From Phaseolus vulgaris (Eukaryota; Streptophyta; Magnoliopsida; Fabales; Fabaceae), in assembly GCF_000499845.2 (NCBI RefSeq), contig NC_023749.2, forward strand, positions 39,880,498 through 39,944,497: DNA of 64,000 nucleotides, in the 5' to 3' direction. The stretch's first letter is position 1. Each line of letters opens with the position of its first letter. Positions 39,795-49,897 of this stretch are shown here, in pieces. A model generated the notes under the pieces. It had not been told where the DNA came from. It worked only from the letters and a program-made list of their open reading frames with translations, and did not search any database. A program made the position numbers and the translations under genes.

Positions 39795-40575
39795 TCAATC
39801 TCAATATTAGAGGGTTGGGGGTATCAAAGCTAATTATATTAGACAAAGTATTATCAAGGAAGGTTCATATTTGTTATGCTTACAAGAAATTAAAGCTTCT
39901 GTTCTTTCGGAAGCCAGATGTTTCTCTCTATGAGGGGACAATAATGTTGGGTGGATTCATAATAAAGGTGCATGTGGTGTGGGGAGTATTTTAATTATGT
40001 GGCATAAAGATGTTTTCTGCTACGATAGTCATTTAGTAGGAAAGGGGTTCTTAGTAGTATTCGATCAACATACTTTGTTTAAGATCAATTGTGTTGTGAT
40101 CAATTTTTATACAACCTGCAACTTAAATGACAAGGTTGCTTTATGGGAGGATCTGTCAATCATAAAAAATGCATGTCAGAATCTGGCCTAGTGTTTTTGT
40201 GGTGATTAATGCTGTTAAAAATGAAGATGAGAGGAAAGGTACTAGTACGAGGGGAAGCCAAAGGAACAAAATCTTAGGTTTCAACAACTTCATTGATAGA
40301 AACTTTTTGGTGAAGATACCAATTGTCGGCAAGAAGTACACTTGGTTCAAAGAAAATGGCTCAGCAAAGAGCAGACTAGATCGAATGCTTATGTTGGAGG
40401 AGTGGCTCCAAAAGTGGCCCATGTGTAAGCAGTATATCCAACCGAGAGTGGTGTCGAAACAGTGTAACATAATGGTGAAGTCTTTGGTTAAAGATTGTGG
40501 TCCAAAGCCTTTCAGAACTATTGATGCTTGGTTGAAGGAGCCGGGTTCAAAGAGTTGGTCCAGGAGAATTCTTTA
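39795..40575 (+). pseudogene. LINE (L1-type) endonuclease fragment
   Basis: Several plus-strand frames give the apurinic endonuclease order of plant L1 LINEs: IRGLGVSKLI at about 39805, CLQEIKASVL at about 39877, GVGSILIMWH (39985), VVINFYTT, WCFCGDFNAV (about 40190, with a stop in the W position), KKYTWFKENGSAKSRLDRML (40333) and EEWLQKWP. RT is absent; the copy is truncated at both ends and has at least one stop and frame change. Confidence 0.8.
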
Positions 40576-42496
40576 TAGTAATAAGCAATCACATTCTTAT
40601 AATAAACCAATTCTTTATAATTCTTTATAATAATATTAAACAATTAAACAATTCTTTATAATAATATTATAATATTTTAAATTAAAAATTAAAATTAAAA
40701 TAAAAATAGTTAAAATATTAATTTATTTGTTTGTTAATGTATAGTAATAAGCAATCACATTCTTATAAGAAACCAAAGTGATTTGGCAAAGGTAGTCAAA
40801 TAAAAGCAGACTCAGGCACGTGGCACAGAAAATTATGTAAACTATGACCACCAATTTTGTTCGGCTGTTTAACGCAGATATTTAGCTAAGAACAGAAGTA
40901 CTTTTTATAATGTTATCACATGAAAATATTATAAGACGTATTAAAATATTATTTCAGCTGGATGAAAATAATGTTAATATGACAATAACGAATAAACTAG
41001 TATTTAAGAATTTAATTTATGAATATAATATGTACCGATCCGTATTGAACTAATCATGTCTGTGACCAATCGAATGAAAATATATTTAAAATACTTATAA
41101 TAAATAATAGGAGAACATGTCTCACAAAATTTAAATAACACTCTGAAAAATAGGAAATTTTTCTAAAATCATGCTAAAGTTGATAGATGATAGATTCAGC
41201 TTATCACAACAAATGACTCATAACTAAATATTATATATAACCCTCTGCAGAGGAGGATGGTAGGCTTTGAATTAGTTTTTAATATAAATTTCATATAATG
41301 AGTACTTACTTTGTATCTGTTTTAAGTCAATCCCGACCCAACATCACTAAACTGAAGAAAAAGACTTAAAGTGAGGAGCGATGAAACAACCTAACGACTG
41401 ACAGGTCAACAATTCTACAACAAATTCTAGGTAGTATCTAGATCCACTTTGTCTATACAAGTACATAATATATTTGAAACTTTTATTGATCTCCACTATT
41501 TTACCGTAAACATTTTCCTCATTTTTCATTAATTTTAATTTCATATTTTATGTCTATTTTAATTCTACCAAATGAACCATTACTCATGAGACATAATAAA
41601 AATTAAGGTGATATAATTTATAACCTATTCATATTTGAAAAATAATGTTTATTCTTATCAGAAATTTGAAAATAATGTTGATACGAAATTGATGACAATT
41701 AAAGAAAGAAATTAAAAATTAAGAATTTTATCTTCAACTATCTATAAATTTAATGTAAATATCGTAATATACAACACATATTAATTTTTTTCTATTTTTC
41801 ATTTTTTAATTTCATATTTTATGCCTATTTTAATTCTTCAAAACGAATATTTGTCATTAAAATTAATAAAAACTGATGTAATATTATTGATACTGTTATT
41901 AGGTTATGATGAAATTAGAATCTATTTATAGATCTTTGCTATTTTTACCCTTTTTTTTCTATTTTTTATTTATTTTATTCCACATTTTATGTCTATTTTA
42001 ATCTTATCCAACGAACCAGTCGTCATAAAATTAATATGATAGAATTTATACCGTTTGTCATACTTTTGTTTCCTGTCTAAATCATGAGCATTAATTTCTA
42101 CAATAATTATTTTTTGCACGAGATGATGAAAAATGTGAAATGCAGACAAATGAATACATCAATGACTTGGACTCGTTTACTTGTCTAATAATATCATTCA
42201 CGCCTACAAATAATTGAAGTAGTGGCTCCTAATTTTGAGTCACTTGTTCACCACGAGGAATTTTTTAGTCAGCCATGCGTCATATAAGTGCATAGATATC
42301 ATTTTATTTCGTTGAATAAATCTTGAGAAATACTTCAGTTGTTCTCCAATAAAATAATCCAGTATACTCGTGGTTATGAAGTTTACTTACAAATCATAAC
42401 TCATTGAGAGTTCTCCAAGAAGGATATGAAAAATCAAATAAACAACTTTATCATAGTTAATAACACATTTTTTAAAACTAATATCTATAAAATTAA
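40576..42496. repeat. AT-rich intergenic DNA with degenerate tandem repeats
   Basis: No gene is seen. A unit containing TTTAATTTCATATTTTATG, then CTATTTTAATTCT, recurs at about 41525, 41805, 41970 and, beyond the hAT block, at 44075, with spacing of a few hundred bases. A 30-base direct repeat (TAGTAATAAGCAATCACATT...) occurs at 40576-40608 and 40742-40774, flanking an AATAATATT-rich tract. Confidence 0.55.
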
Positions 42497-42504
42497 TGCA
42501 AATA

Positions 42505-42985
42505 TAGGGATGGTAATGCGATGGTTAGGGATGGAAAAGCGGGGCAGGCCATGCGGGTCGGTCCGCGGCCCGCTAGTAAAAAACGCGGGGCAGGTTGACC
42601 TTTTCAACCCGCTAACCCGCATTAGCCCGCGGTCCGCGAGAAAAAAAGTTGTCATTGTTTTAATGTGTGCATATGACAGGGAAGATTATAATTATGAAAA
42701 AATGGATGAAAGTTCTTCTAAAGCGGAATCCAATGTTATTGAAATGGAAGAATGTCAATAATGTTTATGTTTAATGTGTTTGAATTAATGTTTATATTTA
42801 TGTTTAATGTTTTGGAATTAGGTATTTTTAATGTTTTGGAAGTGGAAGAATAGTGATATTTGATATTTATCTTAATGTTTAATGTTTTGATGTTTGACTA
42901 TGTTTGAAAAGGAAGAAAAAAATAATTTAGGTTTGATAGTAACAAATATATAGGTTTAATTTGACAATTTTTTAAGAACAAAATG

Positions 42986-43029
<44 letters not shown>

Positions 43030-44009
43030 ATTTTAAAAAAAAGTAAAAAGAACGCGGGCTGGCCCGCAAACCCGCAGACCAGCTCTTATGCGGGGCGGGT
43101 CGAGAATTCTAGCCCGCAATAACTTTGCGGGGCGGGCCAACCCGACCCGCATTTTTGCAGGCCAAGCGCGGGGCGGACCAATGCGGGGTGGGCTGGCCCG
43201 CTTTGCCATCCCTAGCGATGGTCATGTGGCCAGTCCGTAGCTTGATACCAAAAAGTGTGCCAGGAGCTCATTAATCTAACCTGATTCATTTTGTTCCATC
43301 CCGCATAACTCGTAGCTCGCGCGAGCCAATAGCGGGGCGGAGTGAGTTGGTCGCTGACCCACATAAATAAAAAAATAATTGAAAAGAAAATCATTCTCCA
43401 CTCATCCATTATTGCATGACCTTTTATTTTATTTTATTTTATTTTAAAAATTTGAATTTAATGTACTAAAAAAAGGAATGTTTTATTTTAATCATCTAAA
43501 GGAGTTAATATTAAGAGTGACAATGGATTTAGTTTTAAGTAAAGTCTTATATTTAAAATTTGTTAATAAAAAAATAATGTAAAGAAAATATTTCAATAGG
43601 ATAGTTAAAAAATTAGTCATCTCCATTAAAATATTTTATAGCAAAACTTTTATAAGATACTCTTATACATTTACATACATATAGAGGAAAAAATATATGC
43701 AAAGCAAAACTTTAATTGTTTTTAATCAAGCATTCTAACAACTCTCATACTTGAATTTATATTTTTTATCTTAATTGAATGAATTGAAACACGGATAAAA
43801 TTTTAATTTTTCAGTAGTAGGAATAAGTTTTTTTAAAATTAATAAAATTTTAATTTTTGAAGAAAAAATATTTTTCTTATGCAGACTGGTCGGCATGCTC
43901 GTGGGTTACCTTTTATGCGGAGCGGGCTAGTGAAATGAGCTCGCACTCCTTGCGTGGGGTGGACCAACCCAACTCGCATTTTGTGGGCCAGCCTGCATTG
44001 CCACCCTTA
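42505..44009. mobile_element. Outer non-autonomous hAT-type element
   Basis: The ends are TAGGGATGGTAATGCG and, inverted, TAAGGGTGGCAATGCAGG. The flanks are TGCAAATA (42497-42504) and CGCAAATA (44010-44017), an 8-bp duplication with one mismatch, typical of hAT transposons. GC-rich 'GCGGGGCGG/GGCCAGCC' terminal regions contrast with the AT-rich centre. A second hAT is nested 21 bp inside its left end. No transposase frame is seen. Confidence 0.7.
42526..43214. mobile_element. Inner hAT-type element, nested in the outer one
   Basis: 689 bp with inverted ends TAGGGATGG.AAAGCGGG and a perfect 8-bp target duplication GCGATGGT (42518-42525 and 43215-43222). Subterminal GC-rich GCGGGGC/GCCCGC words are repeated. 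The centre holds an (AT)n run (42989-43026) and a short frame (about 42655-42760, MDESSSKAESNVIEMEE) that may be a C-terminal transposase remnant; that is weak. Confidence 0.88.
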
Positions 44010-44017
44010 CGCAAATA

Positions 44018-45231
44018 TAATAATATACTCACCTTCTATTGATATTTGCTACTTTTACCTTATAATTTTTTATTTATTTTATTTCATATTTTATGTCTAT
44101 TTTAATCTTATCAAACCATTAGTCACCAAATTAATATGATATATTCTTACATGGATGGAAAAGAGTCGTCTCCTCAAATAATTGTTAGTAGTTTTGGTCT
44201 TCGACTGTGGTCCTCGGTCTTTGGTTACAGTTGAAGGTTTCAGTCGGAGTTGGGGTACCTACAAAAGAAACTCTAATGTTCAAGTTAGAGTTCGGTATAT
44301 GGTGGTTGCAGTATTGAATACTATTATAAATGCATACATTTGTCTCATTCTTGGATGTGTATTTATTATAGGGATATTAGGTGGGTTAGTGTTTGAAACG
44401 ACATATCGAGTTAATTTTGTGATTAAGGGAGAGTTTTGTACATGTTTGTTTTGCTTAATTGATTGTCTTAACACGAGGTTTGTCTTTAACTGACCGACCC
44501 ATGTTTTATATTAATTAACAAAACCGCTGCCTACAATGTAAGTGAAAAAAATATAAGAAGACCTTTATTAATGTCAAATCTTATAATGGTAGTCATCCAT
44601 TGCATAACATACCAGGCACACTCATACCTTGCCCGTAATTTATTGCACTACAACTCAAAATCAATTAAAAGTTAATATTGATATTGTGACAAAAAAAATA
44701 AATAGTGGAAGACAAAAAATTAATTAATAAAAATTACAAACCTTTAGAATCAACCATGTCAGCTTATGACAATCTCTCAGTATGTTATATCCATGGTATG
44801 GGCTAATTAATAAAAAGAAAAACTTGTTAGGAGATGTTTAAGTATTATACATAGGTAAGTTAATAATGTAATTACCCGTCCACTATTTTCTAGAGATGTG
44901 GGTGACTTCTTATGTAATAAGTAGAACCACAATAGTTTTATCATTTACGAATAACACAAGTAACTGTTTGTGACCCCTGCATCATCCATGAAAATAATTA
45001 GTAAAACTTTAAAGGATGAAATACTAATAATTGACGACTTATTAACTGAACTTACTCATTAATATAAGGAGCAAAATATATTTGTTTCCCCTTTGTATGA
45101 AGACAGTTGGTGATTTATGTTTGGGTTTCAACTTTCTTATTTCCCGTTGAATTAATTAAATTGGGATCATTAATCCATAGACATCATGTTTCCCCTCATT
45201 AATACAAACTCCAGAAAAATACCTACATGTA
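44018..45231. other. AT-rich region, no gene recognised
   Basis: A fourth copy of the ATTTCATATTTTATG unit lies at about 44075. 44160-44500 is less AT-rich and may be an old repeat remnant, but the 103-codon frame there has no motif I recognise. Nothing else is supported. Confidence 0.45.
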
Positions 45232-46129
45232 TGTACCGCCCTGGTAGTCGGAAGTGATGACGTGGCACCAAGCTACAGTATGGGCGTGTTGACGAGACGC
45301 CAGGTTGGCAGAAGGGAAGGGGGTCGGGGGGCTCGTGAAGTCGCCAGTTATGAAGTTGGCGTGCTCCGATCTCCAGTATACCAGAACCGGCGATCACCGG
45401 GTTAAAGATGAAGTCGCCAGATGTAAACTCAGGCGACCAAGTGATTGGAGATCGCCAGAGCAAGCACATCGTCGAAGATGAAGGTGGTGCAGATTATGAA
45501 GGCGGCCGGCGAGACCACAGGGAAGGTGTACGAAGGCACCCTAACTCGCCAATTCTAGTAGAGATCGCGCTCCCAAGTTAGCTATGCACTGGGCAGTACC
45601 ATGCATAAGTAACTTAGCCAAAAGAGAGTCAGAAGCAGCGCCCAAGTCAAGGAGGCTCCAGATGATGGCACGTGTACGACTGGATGTGAGCCACGTGTCC
45701 GGGTCTGTAACTGCCAGGAGAGAGAAAGTGACCAGGTATTTAAGGGTTTCCCAACGAACTTTTAAGGTACGCACGTTCAGATTGTATTCTTTACACTTGC
45801 AAGTTCTTGAGCACACTGTGAGAGAGAACATTGCACGGTTCCTTGAGAGTTCTTGAGTGTTTGCTCTTGAAGTATTTGGTGGTTCAGTCACTGACTTGGG
45901 CGTTGGAGTGCGATCGGCCGCAGCGGCGCCGCTCTGTTCTTTTGCAGGTTCTTGAGGTGGATCGTGACGAAGGACGGAGGTTGAAGCGGTGCACACGTCG
46001 ATCCAAGTTTGACGAGGCAAGTTCCAACGTTATGGTCAACAGGCAGGATCATCAGGCGCCCACCGTGGGGCCGTGTAAAACCTGTTCCCATCCATAGCGT
46101 GAGTTCTTGGAGGTTTTCGTAGTTTTCTG
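45232..46129 (+). mobile_element. Truncated E1/E2-family element: LTR plus primer site
   Basis: A complete LTR (45232-46051, TGTACCGCCC...GGATCA) is followed by the same primer site (46052-46070) and about 60 bases of leader, then homology stops at GTTTTCTG (46129). It is more diverged from E2 than the E2 LTRs are from each other and contains its own small differences, so it is an older or separate insertion. No second LTR is seen. Confidence 0.85.
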
Positions 46130-46186
46130 ATCGTCAATGGAAACTGGTTGCATCTTTCATTGCAAACTTGGTTTCCGACGCGATTG

Positions 46187-46378
46187 CTACAAAATAAAGA
46201 ACATTTTCATTAAATTAAATATAATACATAAATATAAATTAATAATTACAAGTTAATTTCTTACCAGAAGTTCAAGAATAAGTCGAACGAGGTGTTTGGA
46301 CCAGGCTATGAATATCCAAAATGCATCAACCACAGTAGTACCCTCATTAGTATGCAAAGGAACAAAAACATCAACAAC
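46187..46378 (-). pseudogene. Transposase-associated protein fragment, second part
   Basis: The minus strand reads VVDVFVPLHTNEGTTVVDAF, then WIFIAWSKHLVRLILELL, ending at a GTAAG donor (about 46267). An 81-bp intron-like stretch ends TTTTGTAG near 46187. It continues the frame of 47793-47573 across an insertion. The pattern resembles the DUF8039-type domain found next to plant CACTA-type transposases; the assignment is by recollection of the pattern and is tentative. Confidence 0.45.
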
Positions 46379-47572
46379 TCATGTTAGAATATATGGCCAA
46401 TAGATAAGAGGGGGGTTGGATTTTTCAAACGATTTTCGCAAATTTCACAATTGTTTAAGTCTGATTGAAAATTTCAGAAAAGTCAACTAACTGAAGTCAC
46501 TGTTGAATCAATTGTACAAAGAGAAGCAAACATAAAAACATAATAAAAATCGGTTGTTATGTTTAATTAACCGATTGAGTTGCTACCCAGAAACTAGAAA
46601 CCAGTAATACAGTAAAATGATAGAGATTGAGAGAATCACACAGAGAACTTATACTGGTTTACTCTTAACCAAAAGCTAGATCTAGTCCTCAATACATCAC
46701 TGAGAATCCCCTAAACAAAGAATCAAAGAATACAAGAATTACACATAAGAGTTTTGTTTCTTAAACCCTTCAAGAAAGACAAACTCTTTCAAACAAGAGA
46801 AAAACAAGAAAACCTATCTGGATATGCCTAAGAACAAATTACAAGTATGAAATGAAATCACCTGAGTTTATTACAGAGAATAAATACAGCAAATTACAAA
46901 CTAAGGAAAAGCTTATTCACATAGCAGAATGATTCAAGAATGAAATTAATCCTCATGAATTTCAAAGACTATTTTGAATTTTTTTTTCTTATATGAAATT
47001 TTCTACTTTCAAAAGTTCCAGAAAACACCTTTAGAATAGTTTTCAAATGATTGCTAAAACAATTTTTAAAATAAATAAAAACGGTTAAGTCAATCAAAAC
47101 TAGTTTGAAAAACATAACATAATTCTGTTTAAAACATTTAATTGATTTACTGAAATAATTGATTATTTATGTGTAACAAAAGAAATCAACTAAAGCATTT
47201 TGTTTATTTATTGAAACAAGTGGTTGATTTCATTAAACAAAAAAGACAAAAAAACCTTTAATATTAAAGACTTAAGGTGAATGCTGAAAACATTTGACTT
47301 TTAAATCATTAAAAAGATTTTAGTATTTTCAGTCAGTTGATACGAAAAATCAACTTGCTAAAATACTTTAGTAAAGACATAAGACTTCAACTTAAGTGAT
47401 TTTAACCAATTAAAATATGAATCAACTGATTTAAAAACATAATAGGTTTTTAAAACGTTTTCTTGGAGGTTTTGAATCATAACACTTAGGGAGAGAAATA
47501 AAACAAAATCTACCTACACACACATCCACAACTTTGTAGACTTAAAGGTTGAGTCAAATTCATCCGCTTTAG
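46379..47572 (-). mobile_element. LTR-like insertion splitting the transposase fragment
   Basis: About 1.2 kb flanked by the 8-bp direct repeat TCAACAAC (46371-46378 and 47573-47580). Near its left end it has TGTTAGAATATATGG and, at about 46640-46690, an ACTTATACTGGTTTACTC block like that in the copia LTRs at 30980 and 37586. It also carries CGGTTGTT/AACCGATT words. So it is probably a solo copia-type LTR or a remnant. The 8-bp repeat is longer than usual for LTR elements, so the exact ends are uncertain. Confidence 0.5.
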
Positions 47573-47793
47573 TCAACAACTTGTACTTTCTCTACCATAA
47601 CCTTTACCACATCAAGGGGGAGAGCCACATTATGTAAGGTAGTGGCCTCTTTAAAGACTTTCCTTAAGCCCACCACTTGAGGAGTGAAATTGTCCTCTAC
47701 AAGTAGCTCACATTGGCTTATCTCGCCAATGTCTTCCCCTAATCCTGTAAAAGTTGCACAACTCCTCTTTGTGCTCCTGAGAGTGGGAGCCAC
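47573..47793 (-). pseudogene. Transposase-associated protein fragment, first part
   Basis: Minus-strand frame RSTKRSCATFTGLGEDI, ISQCELLVEDNFTPQVVGLR, KVFKEATTLHNVALPLDVV, VMVEKVQVVD. Joined to 46378 at the TCAACAAC repeat, it stays in frame (QVVD then VFVPLH). It resembles the DUF8039-type domain of CACTA-like transposon proteins. It is a fragment only, with no transposase core visible. Confidence 0.45.
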
Positions 47794-47839
47794 AGGTGGC
47801 TAGACTAGAGCTACCTGTTGTCATAAACCTAAGGTCTGG

Positions 47840-48689
47840 AGCTTTGATAAGTGTCATATACAAGGACTTATGGATATTTATTGATAAAATAACTATAATT
47901 TAACCCCTAAAATATGAATTTAAACCTTTTTACACATTTTGTTATTACAATATGAATAAGAACGATTTATTCTAAAATTTGTGTTAATTTCAGGATTCTA
48001 GGGGAAAATGGAGACGAAAGGGCTAAAGCAGAAGAAACAAGATGAAAAGGGAAAGCTGGAATGCTAAAAAACTTGATCAAACTCGTCTAAGCTAGAGGCA
48101 CTCCAGAGGAACTCGCCCAAACGAGTGCAATCTCACCCAGGCGAGATCACTCAAGAGAAGTTAGGCTTTTTCTCGTCCAACTCGCACAGACGAGTCCAAT
48201 CACGCCTAGGCGAGAAGTCACTTAGCCAAGTCCAACTAGGTTAAATATGAGGCGTCAGGCACAACCTTAGACATCATTGGGAGAATAGAAGGTGATAAAA
48301 AACCTTGGAGGAGGCAACCGTCAAGAAGAAACATCATGGATCTTCTTTTCTTGCTTTCCATGCTTCTAATGACCAACATGAGTGGCTAATTTTATCCTTT
48401 GGGATTGAGAGTAATCTGTTAAAACTCTTATGTATTGAGGTGATATTTAAATATAATATTTTTTCTTGATTGATGATTGGCATTTTCATTTTATTTGTAA
48501 TGCTTGTTTATCATGATTTTGATCATTAGATTTGATTGAAAAGTACCTCTAAGTTTTTGAGCTAAATGATAATGCTTAACATATTTGAATGCTAGGAATA
48601 AATTTGGAATGTTAATTGCTATCAACATCTAATCGTAAGGATAAGGAGTTTTAATAAATATGTGAGGAATCGATATTTAGGAGACTATC
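47840..48689. other. Older LTR-retrotransposon remnant, target of E3
   Basis: Non-coding. It contains GAACTCGCCCAAACGAG, CACCCAGGCGAG and CGCCTAGGCGAG words and a CATGAGTGGCTAATTTT stretch, reminiscent of LTR or leader sequence of a large legume gypsy element. It continues after E3 at 58951. No genes are seen. Confidence 0.35.
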
Positions 48690-49896
48690 TGTACCGTCCC
48701 GTATTCGAGCGTTGACTAAGTCAAAGTCAAAGTCAACGGCTGGAGAGTCAAAGTCAACTCAAGGCGTCGCCTAGGTGGAAAGACGCCAAGAGGAAGCGTC
48801 GCCAAGGCATGGCGTCGCCTAGGTAAAGGCGTCCCCCAACCAGGGCGTCGCCAGATCAAACAGTGCTAAAGCAAGGCAATCACGGTGTGGTTCCCCGATA
48901 CCCATGGGTAGGAAAGACCATGGAGGGAACGACGCCGTGGGAAGACCTCAGGACCCGATAACCCGGGGCAGTGATAAAGAGAAGGAAAAGGTGGCTTCAA
49001 GGCCATAGTAATAGTATCAGTGTAGGGCAGCCTGACTCGTGAAGTGCTCCTCCCGCCCCAGAGACGCCTGTGGGGCAGATACGACTCAAGAGGAAAGTCA
49101 CGCCCAGGGCAATTGGGCGCAGAGTACAAAAGGAAGGCAGATACGCTCTCAAAGTAAGTGACTAGATACTTGGGGGCATGAGTTGGCACCCAAAAAGTCA
49201 CCCCTAGCGCAGTAGCATTCCCAAGCAGGAAGACTCACACGTAGAAACATCCCCAGATGGGCAGAAACGCCCCCAGATGGGGTCACGGCGTCGTGAGGCC
49301 CTCCACGTGTACAACAGCCATGTCAGAATGGAAACACCCTTTAGTCAGGTGCCAGGTAATTAAATCATTCAATACAGTTCCCCTTTCGAGCATTCAGGTA
49401 CTATAATGGCTCCCAAGCGTTTCAACGTCTTAAATGCGCTACGTTTTCTAATTAAACGCTTTAATGAGTACGTTACGTTTGTGATTAAAAGCGCTTTAAG
49501 GCGCTTTAAATGCTTGGGTCGTTTAAATAGTGCAGAGAATGTTGGAAAGAGGGTTCGAACTTTCTGCAAATTTACCAGAGCTCTCTAGTTGCTTGCTCGT
49601 GCTTCGTTAGTTACGAACAAGGGACTGGGAAATATTTTTGCCTGAAAGAGAGAACACAGATACACAGTATACAGTTATTTCTTATCACCTTCAGAGTGCC
49701 ATACGCGGTGCTCAGAGACGTAGGTGAACAATTTTGGTGTTTCTTGCTGGCTGACTTGAGCGTCGGAGTGCAAACGGCCGCTAGGGCGCCTCTTTGTCCT
49801 CTTTTTTGTAGGAATCCACAGGTAACCAGTGGGAAGAAGTCCCTAGCTGACGGTTGAGGTCGCGCACGAAGACGTCCTGGTCAACCGGACGGAACA
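48690..49896 (+). repeat. E3 5' LTR
   Basis: 1207 bp, TGTACCGTCCC...CCGGACGGAACA. It contains GGCGTCGCC repeats (48755-48855), one hairpin of the CCATGG type (48890-48930) and a TTTAA/GCGCTTTAA-rich segment at 49406-49530. It differs from the 3' LTR at about 18 positions by eye plus a 21-bp duplication. Confidence 0.94.
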
Positions 49897-49897
49897 T

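Noticed and set aside
40576..40774. Direct repeats as a target duplication of a small element
   Set aside because: A 30-base duplication is too long for known cut-and-paste footprints; local tandem duplication or a LINE-end effect is more likely, and the sequence between has no terminal repeats.
44182..44493. A 103-codon frame with hydrophobic segments
   Set aside because: It has an AT-rich setting, no recognisable motif, no conserved neighbours and no splice or promoter context; it may be part of an old repeat.
49406..49588. A 60-residue basic frame present in both E3 LTRs
   Set aside because: Being in both LTRs is automatic. The sequence is better explained by the self-complementary TTTAA/GCGC block, and I have no evidence of translation.
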